Origin: Pseudomonas viridiflava
GTDB lineage: Bacteria > Pseudomonadota > Gammaproteobacteria > Pseudomonadales > Pseudomonadaceae
Assembly (NCBI RefSeq): GCF_900590885.1
Contig: NZ_UUON01000004.1
Coordinates: 372,001-436,000, forward strand
Direction of reading: 5' to 3'
DNA length: 64,000 nucleotides
A program made the translations under genes and the position numbers. Positions 49,649-57,804 of the stretch are shown in pieces. The stretch's first letter is position 1. Every line of letters begins with the position of its first letter. The notes beneath the pieces are model-generated. The model saw only the letters and a list, made by a program, of their open reading frames with translations. It was not told where the DNA came from and did no database searches.

Positions 49649-50596
49649 ATGAAATTCGACACGGCCTACAGCCTGAGTCTCGATGACAAGCTGTCGATCT
49701 ATGACGTTCGAGACCTGAATTTCGACGAACCAGCTACCTACGATTCCGACCAGGACAGCTTCCTGTGCCCCAACGACGCATGCCGTGCGGCGTCCGGCAC
49801 GGGTAACACGTTGAGCACCTTCAACGCGAAGAACGTCAACTATCAGCGCACGCCGCATTTCAAGAACAAGACCAGCACCGGCCATATCGACGGTTGCCGC
49901 TATGCCAGTACCCATAAGCCGGCCGCCGGTGAAAGTGACGACGAGCGCGAGGACAACTTCCCATCGGAGTTTGTGCTCACGCGACGTGAGTACCCCGCCA
50001 AAACAGCCGCCCCCGGTAACGACGCAACCGTCCCACAAGCTCCAGCGAAAGCGCCTTCGAACCGTGCCGCCACTCCCCACAACCACAGCGACACCACCCC
50101 GGACAAAACCAGCGTGTTTGCCCACCCGGTGGAATGCTATGTGTCGAACATCGACAACAAGGACAAGCTCAAGGGCATGCCGCTGAAGATCGGCGACCAT
50201 ACCGCGACCTACTGGACGTTTTTCAAGAAGATCGAATACCTGCAAGACAACAAGGGCCTGATCTACTGGGGCAAGATCAAGGCGATCAAGGATTACACCA
50301 GCAGCTTTCGCATCGACTTCGAAAAGAAAGTGTGGCTCGACAAGAAGCCCTACTCGGTTAACGTCTACCTGAATAAAAAACTCATCGACACCTACCGTAA
50401 ACGCACCGCATTCCTGGAGCAGATCAAGGCTGCGGTAGACAGTGAACGGCCGTTGTATTGCTTCTTCTACGGGGTAACGCCGGAGCTGAAACAGGTGCCC
50501 AGCAAGAAGAATCCCGAGCAGACCTTCGGCGTGTTCAGCGCGAATATCGAGAACCTCGACCACCTGATTATTCGGGAGGCGCCGGGGGTGGAATAA
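49649..50596 (+). CDS. Hypothetical protein with a putative zinc-finger motif
   Basis: A 315-residue protein that I do not recognise. Near the N-terminus Cys 40, Cys 45, His 70, His 79 and Cys 83 form C-x4-C-x24-H-x8-H-x3-C, a likely treble-clef-like zinc site similar to that of CoiA-type proteins. A Pro/Thr/Ala-rich linker spans about 110-155. The C-terminal 150 residues are rich in Lys, Tyr and Phe (ATYWTFFKKIEYLQDNKGLIYWGKIKAIKDY) and could bind nucleic acid. I use the ATG before KFDTAYSLS. It stands alone between an MFS gene and the SOS-box gene. Confidence 0.7.
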   Translation: MKFDTAYSLSLDDKLSIYDVRDLNFDEPATYDSDQDSFLCPNDACRAASGTGNTLSTFNAKNVNYQRTPHFKNKTSTGHIDGCRYASTHKPAAGESDDEREDNFPSEFVLTRREYPAKTAAPGNDATVPQAPAKAPSNRAATPHNHSDTTPDKTSVFAHPVECYVSNIDNKDKLKGMPLKIGDHTATYWTFFKKIEYLQDNKGLIYWGKIKAIKDYTSSFRIDFEKKVWLDKKPYSVNVYLNKKLIDTYRKRTAFLEQIKAAVDSERPLYCFFYGVTPELKQVPSKKNPEQTFGVFSANIENLDHLIIREAPGVE

Positions 50597-50648
50597 CGAT
50601 GGACTGAAAAACCATCAAAAAAATCCAGTTGATGAACGGTCAAAACAA

Positions 50649-50664
50649 CTGTACAAAAACACAG
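50649..50664 (+). promoter_or_regulatory. LexA (SOS) box
   Basis: CTGTACAAAAACACAG has the CTG-N10-CAG layout, with an A-rich centre and flanking AA...TA close to the full TACTG-N10-CAGTA consensus. A -10 like TATAGT (50665-50670) directly follows, so bound LexA would block it. The gene at 50703 would be the target. Confidence 0.7.
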
Positions 50665-50702
50665 TATAGTTTGCCTTCCCCGTCGAATCCTGGAGAAACC
50701 CC

Positions 50703-51083
50703 ATGTCCTCTCTGGCAATGCGCTCTTTCGTAGATCAGCAGATCGTCCTGCACCAATTCACCGCCAAACACAGCGTACAGGCCCGCGCGATGCTGGGTTG
50801 GAGCCGCGAAGAGCTGGCCCGCCAGGCCGGCGTGACGGTGGAGGCCCTGCAACAGTTTGAAAGCCACGGCGACGTGGGGGATGAGACCCAACTGGCCGTG
50901 GCGTTTCGCCTGGAGGCCGAGGGGTTGGTGTTCTTCCCGGGGTTTGCACCAGGGTGGGGGATGAGTGTGCGCAGGTTTGACACCCAACCCACCGAACCCG
51001 CCGCACAAACCATTATGTCTCGCCTCCTGGGCTCAACAGCGGCATCAATTGATTCATCAACGCCTCAACCGAATGGTGCGTAG
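50703..51083 (+). CDS. XRE-type helix-turn-helix protein, possibly SOS-regulated
   Basis: A 126-residue protein with a Cro/C1-type HTH at about 28-70 (ARAMLGWSREELARQAGVTVEALQQFESHGDVGDETQLAVAFRLEAEGLVFFPG), then a short C-terminal tail that I cannot place. TGGAG precedes the ATG at a good distance. A LexA-like box sits in the promoter. Its 3' end overlaps the convergent P-loop gene by 71 bases. It is a candidate damage-inducible regulator. No partner gene follows on this strand. Confidence 0.72.
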   Translation: MSSLAMRSFVDQQIVLHQFTAKHSVQARAMLGWSREELARQAGVTVEALQQFESHGDVGDETQLAVAFRLEAEGLVFFPGFAPGWGMSVRRFDTQPTEPAAQTIMSRLLGSTAASIDSSTPQPNGA

Positions 51084-51570
51084 AGTCCAGCCGGATCACC
51101 GGGCACGTCAGCGCTTTCAACCAGGTTTCATGCCGGCGCAGGCTGCGTAGGCTGTGGTTGCCATCGTCGTAACGTGCGGCCCAGGCCAGGAAGGCGATGC
51201 TGTTTGCATGGCGGCTGCCACCTTCCAGAATCTGATCGCCGTAGCGTTGCACTTCCCGCAGGCGCAGACGGTGCAGCCGGATGTCGGGGGCCAGACGCAG
51301 AAATACCACGTGGGTGAAGTGCGCGATCATCGGGTCGCCCCAGCCACACAGTGAACCGGAGAGCACCCAGCCTTCAAGGCCGGCGGTCTGTTCTTGCAGG
51401 AGGCGGATGCGCTCCTCTTTGGGCCGTGCGACGCTGAAAGGCGTTTGAATCTGTTGCCAGTAGAAGTAGTCGGAGTCGAAATAGGCGATGTTAAGGTACT
51501 TGGCCAAGGCCATGCCCAGGGTTGTGGTGCCGGCACCCGCCGCACCGAGGATATGAATTCTGTAGGCCAT
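51013..51570 (-). CDS. P-loop nucleoside kinase-like protein with altered Walker A
   Basis: A 185-residue protein resembling small adenylate-kinase-like ATPases. The Walker A region is ILGAAGAGTTTLG (residues 6-18), where the usual Lys is replaced by Thr. FDSDYFYWQ at about 30 and EERIRLLQEQTAGLEGWVLSGSLCGWGDP follow the shikimate/adenylate kinase pattern, and the lid-like segment IRLHRLRLREVQRYG is present. I use the ATG before AYRIHILG. The substitution appears to be a family trait, since the rest of the fold is intact. Substrate unknown. Confidence 0.75.
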   Translation of the reverse strand: MAYRIHILGAAGAGTTTLGMALAKYLNIAYFDSDYFYWQQIQTPFSVARPKEERIRLLQEQTAGLEGWVLSGSLCGWGDPMIAHFTHVVFLRLAPDIRLHRLRLREVQRYGDQILEGGSRHANSIAFLAWAARYDDGNHSLRSLRRHETWLKALTCPVIRLDSTHHSVEALMNQLMPLLSPGGET

Positions 51571-51609
51571 GGCGTTTCTCCACACAGGGGCGGCCCCTAC
51601 ACTGACGGC

Positions 51610-52389
51610 TCACACACCTGGATATTCGTGGCGCCGGGCGTTATCTCTTGCCGTTGCACCGCGGCTTCGGCACAGCAGGTTACGATATTCCCGCACCAGT
51701 GCCGCCAGCGAATCCCCCGCCCAGCGCGCGCCGTAGAACCATAGCGTGGCGCCCTCCTCAAGGTGCTCGCCCAGGCCTGGGTAACCGCTCCAGCACGCCG
51801 CATGAAACGCAGCCGTACGGCTGTCGGACACCAAGGCGTCCAGCCGATAGTCGCTGATGTGTTCATCGATTTCATTACGGGTATGCAGGTTGAACTGCAG
51901 GCGGGTATCGCACCACTGCGCAGGCACGGGCACCAATTGCGCGCCGGCCTGCCGCAAGGTGATCAGCGCTTGCAGGAAGGCCGCACGGTGTTCGATAGGT
52001 TCGCGCCGATTGCCCTGCACAAGCAGTTCAGCGAACCCCACACGCCTGCCGGCCAGTGCCTGGTCGGGGGAGTGGATGCTGTTGTTCTGCACCAGCGGTA
52101 CTTCCACCTTGACCTCGCCCGACGGGTCGACTCCGCTCAAGGCCACCAATGACAGCGACGGATCACGCAGGGGTTTGAGCGGCAGAGCCGGGGCGTCATA
52201 ACCGGGAATCGGCACGCCGGCCTTGGCGTGAAGATCCGCGCGCGGATCGGTACCAAAGTTGATACCGCGCAGGCCCGCATCATCGCTGGGAGGTTGCGCC
52301 CGCGTTGCCGGCTCCTGGAGCGCCGCCGGCGGATGCTCCGAGGGACAGGGCAGGCCCGCGAGCCAAAGCTTCTTACATTTAATGTCCAT
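51610..52389 (-). CDS. Amidase-like protein lacking the catalytic part
   Basis: A 259-residue protein. Residues of about 105-250 (GRRVGFAELLVQGNRREPIEHRAAFLQALITLRQAGAQLVPVP...DALVSDSRTAAFHAACWSGYPGLGEHLEEGATLWFYGARWAGDSLAALVREYRNLL) follow the C-terminal region of amidase-signature enzymes. The Gly/Ser-rich signature with the Ser-cis-Ser-Lys triad, which should lie before it, is missing, so hydrolysis is unlikely. It could be a gene remnant or a repurposed domain. Start chosen at the ATG before DIKCKKLWLAG. Confidence 0.6.
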   Translation of the reverse strand: MDIKCKKLWLAGLPCPSEHPPAALQEPATRAQPPSDDAGLRGINFGTDPRADLHAKAGVPIPGYDAPALPLKPLRDPSLSLVALSGVDPSGEVKVEVPLVQNNSIHSPDQALAGRRVGFAELLVQGNRREPIEHRAAFLQALITLRQAGAQLVPVPAQWCDTRLQFNLHTRNEIDEHISDYRLDALVSDSRTAAFHAACWSGYPGLGEHLEEGATLWFYGARWAGDSLAALVREYRNLLCRSRGATARDNARRHEYPGV

Positions 52390-52497
52390 CAGAGCGCCCC
52401 CCCGAAACATGAAATTTCGCGGATCATCGCACCCTTGATGGTCGCCTGTCGCAGCTTCGAAACAGCTTGAAACTTCCTTTTTCGCCGACCTCTGCCG

Positions 52498-53556
52498 TCA
52501 GCTCACAAGACGCTCTTGCGCCCCCTGGGTTTCAACTTCCAGCCACCACGCATACCCGCGCTCAGGCTGGTTCAAACTGAACGCCTGGCCCATCGGCGGT
52601 GTGGTGATCGACACATTGCGCTCCCAGGCCAGGGCCATGATGCGGTCAAAGGGTTCGTGCCAGGCATGGAACGCCAGGTCGAACGTGCCGTTGTGAATCG
52701 GCAGCAGCCAGCGCCCCCTGAGGTCGAGATGCGCTTGCAGGGTTTGTTCGGGCTGCATGTGCACGTGCGGCCAGTCGACGTTGTAAGCGCCGGTTTCCAT
52801 CAGTGTCAGGTCGAACGGGCCGTACTGTTCGCCGATGCGTTTGAAGCCGTCGAAGTAGCCGGTGTCGCCGCTGAAAAAGATCCGGCGCGCGCCGTCGATC
52901 ATCACCCAGGAACACCACAGGGTCTGGTTGCCATCAAACAGGCCGCGCCCGGAAAAATGCTGCGCAGGCGTGGCGACAAACCGGATGCCATCCACGTCGG
53001 TGCCCTGCCACCAATCCAGTTGCCGTACCTTGTCGGCATCTACGCCCCACTTGATCAACAGGTCGCCCACGCCCAGCGGCGCCAGAAAGTAGCGGGTCTT
53101 GGCGGCCAATTGGATGACAGCGTTACGGTCAAGGTGGTCGTAATGATTGTGGGAAAGAATCACCGCTTCCAGGGACGGCAGCTCTTCAAGGCTGATGGGC
53201 GGCTGGTGGAAGCGCTTGGGGCCGGCCCAACTGAAGGGCGAGGCGCGTTCGGCAAACACCGGGTCGGTGACCCAGAACTTGCCGCGCATTTTCAGCAACA
53301 CGGTGGAATGCCCGAGGCGGAACACGCTGTGATCGGGCGCGGCAAACAATTGTTCCCGCGTGAGAGGTTGCACGGGAATATTGCCCACCGGCCGCGTGCT
53401 GCGCGGCTTGTTGAACAACATGTTCCAGAAGATACGCAAGGTCTTGCCAAAGCCGCCGTGCTGCACCGGGGCATCATTGCTGAAATGCTCCTGGCCCTGA
53501 TCGGCAGGCTTGAGCGCCGCAGGCGACGGCTTGAGACGGGATGAGATGGTGGCCAT
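52498..53556 (-). CDS. MBL-fold metal-dependent hydrolase
   Basis: A 352-residue member of the metallo-beta-lactamase superfamily, NAPE-PLD/UlaG-like group. Metal ligands are visible in ILSHNHYDHLD (HxHxDH at about 134-139), TPAQHFSGRG, FSGDTGYFDG and LLPIHNGTFDL. The N-terminus up to about 60 is variable, ending in PVGNIPVQPLTREQL. It diverges from a TetR gene, with operator-like palindromes between them, so it is probably the regulated target. Similar proteins act on phospholipids or lactones; the substrate is not known here. Confidence 0.88.
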   Translation of the reverse strand: MATISSRLKPSPAALKPADQGQEHFSNDAPVQHGGFGKTLRIFWNMLFNKPRSTRPVGNIPVQPLTREQLFAAPDHSVFRLGHSTVLLKMRGKFWVTDPVFAERASPFSWAGPKRFHQPPISLEELPSLEAVILSHNHYDHLDRNAVIQLAAKTRYFLAPLGVGDLLIKWGVDADKVRQLDWWQGTDVDGIRFVATPAQHFSGRGLFDGNQTLWCSWVMIDGARRIFFSGDTGYFDGFKRIGEQYGPFDLTLMETGAYNVDWPHVHMQPEQTLQAHLDLRGRWLLPIHNGTFDLAFHAWHEPFDRIMALAWERNVSITTPPMGQAFSLNQPERGYAWWLEVETQGAQERLVS

Positions 53557-53588
53557 TACAGAGTGACTCCTACGGTCCGCTCATAAAT

Positions 53589-53654
53589 TACACTGCACAG
53601 TGTAGTTTCAAGATTGCAACAAAATCCGGAACAAGTAAACTACCCAGTGTAATT
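53589..53654. promoter_or_regulatory. Twin operators of the TetR/MBL pair
   Basis: TACACTGCACAGTGTA (53589-53604) is a 7-bp inverted repeat with a 2-base centre. A related site, AAACTACCCAGTGTAATT (53637-53654), carries the same CAGTGTA arm. Both lie in the 123-base divergent gap. Confidence 0.75.
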
Positions 53655-53679
53655 TTCCCTGAAGAGCCGAACGCCACCC

Positions 53680-54306
53680 ATGACTGCCCCTCAACGCCTC
53701 ACCGACCGTAAACGCGAAGCCATCGTGGCTGCGGCTATCGCCGAGTTTCGGGCGAACGGGTTCGAGGTCACCAGCATGGACAAGATCGCCGCCACCGCCG
53801 GCGTTTCCAAGCGCACGGTGTACAACCACTTCCCCAGCAAGGAAGAGCTGTTCGCCGAAATACTCCACCAACTCTGGGCCAGCACCGTCGCGCAGCTTGA
53901 TATTGGCTACGCCAGTGACCGCCCGTTACGCGAACAATTGCGCGGGTTGCTGGAAGCGAAGATGAAGATGATGTCGGACGCAAACTTCCTCGACCTCGCC
54001 AGGGTTGCCATCGCCGCCACCATCCATTCACCCGAGCGCGCGCAGGACATGGTCAACCGCCTGAGCCAGCGTGAAGAAGGCTTTACCCAATGGGTTCGCG
54101 CCGCCCAGGCAGACGGCCGCCTATCCTGCAGCGACCCGGCATTTGCCGCTCATCAGATACAAAGCCTGCTCAAGGCTTTCGCGTTCTGGCCACAGATCAC
54201 CCTTGGCCAACCCATCCTCGACGCCACCCAGCAGGCCAGTGTGATCGAGTCGGCCATCGACCTATTCCTGGCGGGCTACGAAGTCACCGCACGGCGCCAG
54301 CCGTAA
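53680..54306 (+). CDS. TetR-family regulator
   Basis: A 208-residue repressor. Its N-terminal HTH (RKREAIVAAAIAEFRANGFEVTSMDKIAATAGVSKRTVYNHFPSKEELFAEI, about 10-60) is of the TetR type with the HFPSKEEL hallmark. The C-terminal ligand domain looks like AefR/RutR-type C-terminal regions. It diverges from the MBL-hydrolase gene and probably represses both it and itself from the twin operators. Ligand unknown. Confidence 0.92.
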   Translation: MTAPQRLTDRKREAIVAAAIAEFRANGFEVTSMDKIAATAGVSKRTVYNHFPSKEELFAEILHQLWASTVAQLDIGYASDRPLREQLRGLLEAKMKMMSDANFLDLARVAIAATIHSPERAQDMVNRLSQREEGFTQWVRAAQADGRLSCSDPAFAAHQIQSLLKAFAFWPQITLGQPILDATQQASVIESAIDLFLAGYEVTARRQP

Positions 54307-54398
54307 AAGCCGTTGTGTGAGCGACATTCCGAGTCGTTTTTGACGCATTCGCCCTCTGTTTTGCGCAAATGGCCTGGAAGGACACTGATTATTCCCAC

Positions 54399-54420
54399 GT
54401 GAATAACTGACAATATTCAC
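54399..54420 (+). promoter_or_regulatory. Inverted repeat upstream of the GGDEF gene
   Basis: GTGAATA (54399-54405) and TATTCAC (54414-54420) form a perfect 7-bp repeat with an 8-base centre, about 80 bases before the start codon. Candidate operator; the factor is unknown. Confidence 0.5.
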
Positions 54421-54497
54421 CGGCATTATCCGATCAACGGTTAATCCAGCGAACGCGCACGGCCGTATCTGTAAAAAAGCAGCAGAATCAGGAATCT

Positions 54498-55556
54498 ATG
54501 GAAAACAGACAAGGCAAAGGGCTTTCGTTTGCCAGGCGTATCTACAGGCCACGGATCATCGGCACAGCCATGTGCTGTCTGAGTGTGATCGCGGCCCTGT
54601 ATCCGCTGGCCATGCCTGGCTGGATCTGGGCATTGCTGCTGGCCAATGGTTTTGTCTGGCCGCACCTGGCGTATCAGCTGGCAACCCGCGCCAAATTCCC
54701 CTACGACGCCGAGCAACGCAACCTGGTATTCGACGCCCTGTTCAGCGGCTTCTGGGCGGCGACACTGCAGTTCACGCCCCTGACCACCGTGACCCTGCTG
54801 TCGATGGTCGCCATGAACAATGTCGCCGCCGGCGGCAAACGCTTGTTGATACGCGGGGCCGTGGCACAGGCAGTCGGCGTGGCACTGGCGGGGTTGCTGT
54901 TCGGGCTGCAGTTCAATCCCAGTGTCAGCCTGGTTCAGGTCTACGCCTGCCTGCCGATGCTGACCCTCTACCCCATGGCCATCGGCATGGTCTGCTATCA
55001 GTTGGCGATCAAACTCTCGGAACACAAACGTGCCCTCAGTGCTTTGAGCCGCATCGACAGCCTGACCGGCCTGCTCAACCACGGCTCCTGGAAAGATCTG
55101 CTGCACCTCAAGTTTCACAAATGCCAGCAACAGCAAAGCCACGCCACCATCGCGCTGATCGATATCGACCACTTCAAACAGATCAATGACTCACACGGCC
55201 ACATCGTCGGTGACGCGGTGCTGCGCCAACTGAGCCTGGAACTGCGGCGCAACCTGAGGGAAAACGACCTGGCCGGGCGTTACGGGGGCGATGAGTTCTG
55301 CGTGATTCTTCCGAAAATGCCCTTGAAGCAAGCCGCGCAGGTCATGGAGCGCATGCGCGAAACCTTCAGTAATTACCGCAACCCGCAGATCCCGGAGCTG
55401 CGCGTAAGCCTCAGCATCGGCCTGGCGGATTTCCAGCCGTCCTTCACCGACGCGGCCATGTGGCTGAATGCGGCGGACCGCGCGCTGTATGCCGCCAAGG
55501 ACACCGGGCGTAACCGGGTGAATATCAGCGACGAACTGATCGCCCATTCCGCCTGA
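54498..55556 (+). CDS. MASE2-GGDEF diguanylate cyclase
   Basis: A 352-residue inner-membrane protein that should make cyclic di-GMP. Residues of about 12-180 form a MASE2 sensor with several hydrophobic segments (RIYRPRIIGTAMCCLSVIAALYPLAMPGWIWALLLANGF). The cytoplasmic GGDEF domain (about 185-345) has DSLTGLLN, DIDHFKQINDSHGH, and the intact active site RYGGDEFCVILP. An inhibitory I-site RxxD (REND) lies five residues before GGDEF. It resembles AdrA-type cyclases. It could act on FlgZ and on AmrZ-controlled pathways. Confidence 0.93.
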   Translation: MENRQGKGLSFARRIYRPRIIGTAMCCLSVIAALYPLAMPGWIWALLLANGFVWPHLAYQLATRAKFPYDAEQRNLVFDALFSGFWAATLQFTPLTTVTLLSMVAMNNVAAGGKRLLIRGAVAQAVGVALAGLLFGLQFNPSVSLVQVYACLPMLTLYPMAIGMVCYQLAIKLSEHKRALSALSRIDSLTGLLNHGSWKDLLHLKFHKCQQQQSHATIALIDIDHFKQINDSHGHIVGDAVLRQLSLELRRNLRENDLAGRYGGDEFCVILPKMPLKQAAQVMERMRETFSNYRNPQIPELRVSLSIGLADFQPSFTDAAMWLNAADRALYAAKDTGRNRVNISDELIAHSA

Positions 55557-55729
55557 AATTGTCCTACGACACCCTGTCTGAATTCTCCGCGCAGCGGGCA
55601 AAGCAGCATCATAATGCCACCACTCGTCACCTACCCAGAAAAGGTCCTGCCCCTCAGGCGAACTTCTTGTCAGGCTGATCACTCTCAACCCGTTGTTCCA
55701 CCCCCGCTGTCAGCACATGGAGGCTGACA

Positions 55730-55960
55730 ATGAGCACGTCAACCGTACCGCAAATGCCGTACGGGGGCAGGCGCATATACATGGATACTCCCTGCCGCTT
55801 GCTTGCCCGAGCCACCGAACATGCTATTCAACGCCCACAAAAAAACCATCAGTACCCTGCAACACACCCTGGCCCAACAGACCAGCCTGCTGGACGCCAT
55901 CGAGCGCTCCATGGCGGTGATCGAATTCGACCTGCAAGGCAACGTGCTGCGGGCCAATGA
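55730..55960 (+). CDS. Possible overlapping leader ORF before the PAS-chemoreceptor gene
   Basis: An ATG behind a strong GGAGG (six-base spacing) opens [18 protein letters not shown] and runs 76 codons, passing out of frame over the start of the chemoreceptor gene at 55821. The composition after the first 35 or so codons is that of a shadow frame. It may be a real short leader that couples or limits translation of the next gene, or a chance ORF. Confidence 0.3.
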   Translation: MSTSTVPQMPYGGRRIYMDTPCRLLARATEHAIQRPQKNHQYPATHPGPTDQPAGRHRALHGGDRIRPARQRAAGQ

Positions 55961-57140
55961 CAACTTTCTCAATTGCATGCATTACCGCGCCGATCAGGTG
56001 GTGGGCCAGCCCCACCGGATGTTCTGCACGCCCGCCTTCGCCCGTAGCGCCGAGTACAACCAACTGTGGTCGAACCTGCGCAACGGCCAATTCCAATCGG
56101 GTACGTTCGAACGGGTAGCGGGTAATGGTCAGTCGGTATGGCTGGAAGCGAGCTACAACCCGGTGCGCGATGACGCAGGCCACGTGATCAAGGTCGTGAA
56201 GTACGCCATGGACGTCACGCCGCGCCTGCAAGCCGAGAGCGAAGCGAACGCCAAGCTGGCAGCTATCGGCCGCGCAATGGCAGTGATCGAGTTCAACCTC
56301 GACGGCACCATCATCACGGCGAACGCGAACTTTTTGCAGCGCATGGGCTACAGCCTGGCGCAGATCCAGGGCAAGCATCATCGCCTGTTCTGTACACCCG
56401 AGCTGGCCAAGAGCACGGCCTACAGTGATTTCTGGCAGCGCCTGAACCAGGGCGAGCTGTTCAGTGGCCAATTCGAGCGTGTGGATAAAAATGGCCAGGC
56501 CGTGTGGCTCGAAGCCAACTACAACCCGGTTTACGACGCCAGCGGACGCCTGTGCAAAGTGGTCAAGTTTGCCTCGGATATCACCGCACAGGTGCAACAG
56601 CATGCGGCCGATGCGGCCAGCGCTGCCCAGGCGTATCACATTTCCCTGAATACCCGGGACATCGCCGAAAAAGGCGCCGACGTGATCCAGCAAAGCGCCA
56701 TCGGCATGCGCGAAATTGCCGCCGACATCGACGGTTCCTCGCAACTGATCGCCAAGCTGGGCGAGCGTTCGCAGCAGATCACCACCATCGTCAACACCAT
56801 TCGCGGCATCGCCGACCAGACCAATTTGCTGGCACTGAATGCGGCCATTGAGGCGGCGCGCGCGGGTGAGCAAGGGCGCGGGTTTGCCGTGGTGGCCGAT
56901 GAAGTCCGGCAACTGGCCGCCCGCACCAGTGGCTCGACGGCGGAAATTTCCAGCATGATCGCGAAGATCCAGGACGAAACCCGCCAGGCCATCGACAGCA
57001 TGGACGGCACCCGCGACCGCGCCGCGCAGGGCGTGGACTTGGCCAACCGCGCCGGTACAGTGATCCTGCAGATTCGCGAAGGCACTAGCGAAGCCGTGCA
57101 GGCAGTGAGTGCGTTTGCCAACGAGCGTGCCGGCCGATAA
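55821..57140 (+). CDS. Soluble double-PAS chemoreceptor (BdlA-like)
   Basis: A 439-residue cytoplasmic signalling protein without membrane segments. PAS 1 covers about 20-135 and PAS 2 about 145-260; each has the repeated MFCTP/LFCTP, SGTFERV/SGQFERV and [20 protein letters not shown] blocks. The methyl-accepting signalling tip [47 protein letters not shown] lies at about 330-375, with a short end after it. This domain plan is that of BdlA, which drives biofilm dispersal in P. aeruginosa. I use the ATG before LFNAHKK; an in-frame TTG six codons upstream is an alternative. Confidence 0.9.
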   Translation: MLFNAHKKTISTLQHTLAQQTSLLDAIERSMAVIEFDLQGNVLRANDNFLNCMHYRADQVVGQPHRMFCTPAFARSAEYNQLWSNLRNGQFQSGTFERVAGNGQSVWLEASYNPVRDDAGHVIKVVKYAMDVTPRLQAESEANAKLAAIGRAMAVIEFNLDGTIITANANFLQRMGYSLAQIQGKHHRLFCTPELAKSTAYSDFWQRLNQGELFSGQFERVDKNGQAVWLEANYNPVYDASGRLCKVVKFASDITAQVQQHAADAASAAQAYHISLNTRDIAEKGADVIQQSAIGMREIAADIDGSSQLIAKLGERSQQITTIVNTIRGIADQTNLLALNAAIEAARAGEQGRGFAVVADEVRQLAARTSGSTAEISSMIAKIQDETRQAIDSMDGTRDRAAQGVDLANRAGTVILQIREGTSEAVQAVSAFANERAGR

Positions 57141-57163
57141 GTAAGCCCCGGGTTATTCATGTG

Positions 57164-57202
57164 TAAGACAGGTCGCCAGGACTATAGTGATTCACTGTCT
57201 TA
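57164..57202 (+). promoter_or_regulatory. Inverted repeat around a -10 element of the DUF1003 gene
   Basis: TAAGACAG (57164-57171) and CTGTCTTA (57195-57202) are perfect inverted repeats. A TATAGT (57183-57188) sits between them, about 40 bases before the ATG. A factor binding both arms could hold the promoter in a loop. Confidence 0.55.
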
Positions 57203-57224
57203 ACGTTAATGACCCGAGCCCACC

Positions 57225-57746
57225 ATGACCCCAGACAAGCCCGAAGCCGCCCCCGTCGACCACTTGCGTTTCCACCGTGGCCACGCCCACCTGGCGCCGA
57301 CCTTCGGCAATGACACCTTTGCCCTCAAGGCTGAAGCCTTTGCACGCTTCTTTGGCACACCGGCGTTTCTCGGCGCGCAAACCGCGATCGTGATTTTGTG
57401 GGTGGTGTTGAACATGACCGGCATCACGCATTTCGACGTGTACCCATTCATCTTGCTCAACCTGGCCTTCAGCCTGCAATCGGCCTACGCCGCACCGTTG
57501 ATCCTGCTGGCCCAAACCCGCCAGGCCGCGCGGGACAAAGCCCAATCGGACGCCGATGCGCAGCACCGCGAAGCGTTGGCCGTGGCCAACACCGAGCGCC
57601 AGGCCCAGGCGGCGCAAACCACCAAACAGCTGCTGGAACTGCTGGAGCAGAACACCCGGCTCACGGAAATGACCAAGCAACTGACAGAACACATCGAAAC
57701 CCTCACATGCGAAATGCATGAGCACTACGTACGAAAAACTCAATAA
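57225..57746 (+). CDS. DUF1003 family membrane protein
   Basis: A 173-residue protein. Two adjacent hydrophobic segments (TPAFLGAQTAIVILWVVLNMTG and FDVYPFILLNLAFSLQSAYAAPLILLAQ, about 45-95) are the DUF1003 core. After that a long charged, probably coiled-coil cytoplasmic tail (about 100-160) rich in Gln, Ala and Glu follows. Function of the family is unknown. It is convergent with the LysR gene at 57805, with a REP palindrome between. Confidence 0.87.
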   Translation: MTPDKPEAAPVDHLRFHRGHAHLAPTFGNDTFALKAEAFARFFGTPAFLGAQTAIVILWVVLNMTGITHFDVYPFILLNLAFSLQSAYAAPLILLAQTRQAARDKAQSDADAQHREALAVANTERQAQAAQTTKQLLELLEQNTRLTEMTKQLTEHIETLTCEMHEHYVRKTQ

Positions 57747-57757
57747 CAACGCAGGAC

Positions 57758-57792
57758 CCATGTGGGAGGGGGCTTGCCCCCTCCCACATGGG
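57758..57792. repeat. REP palindrome (fused pair), shared terminator
   Basis: CCCATGTGGGAGGGGGCTTG and its complement form a continuous palindrome between two convergent genes, 11 bases after one stop and 12 before the other. On the plus strand TTTTGTGTTG follows. Confidence 0.9.
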
Positions 57793-57804
57793 TTTTGTGT
57801 TGTC

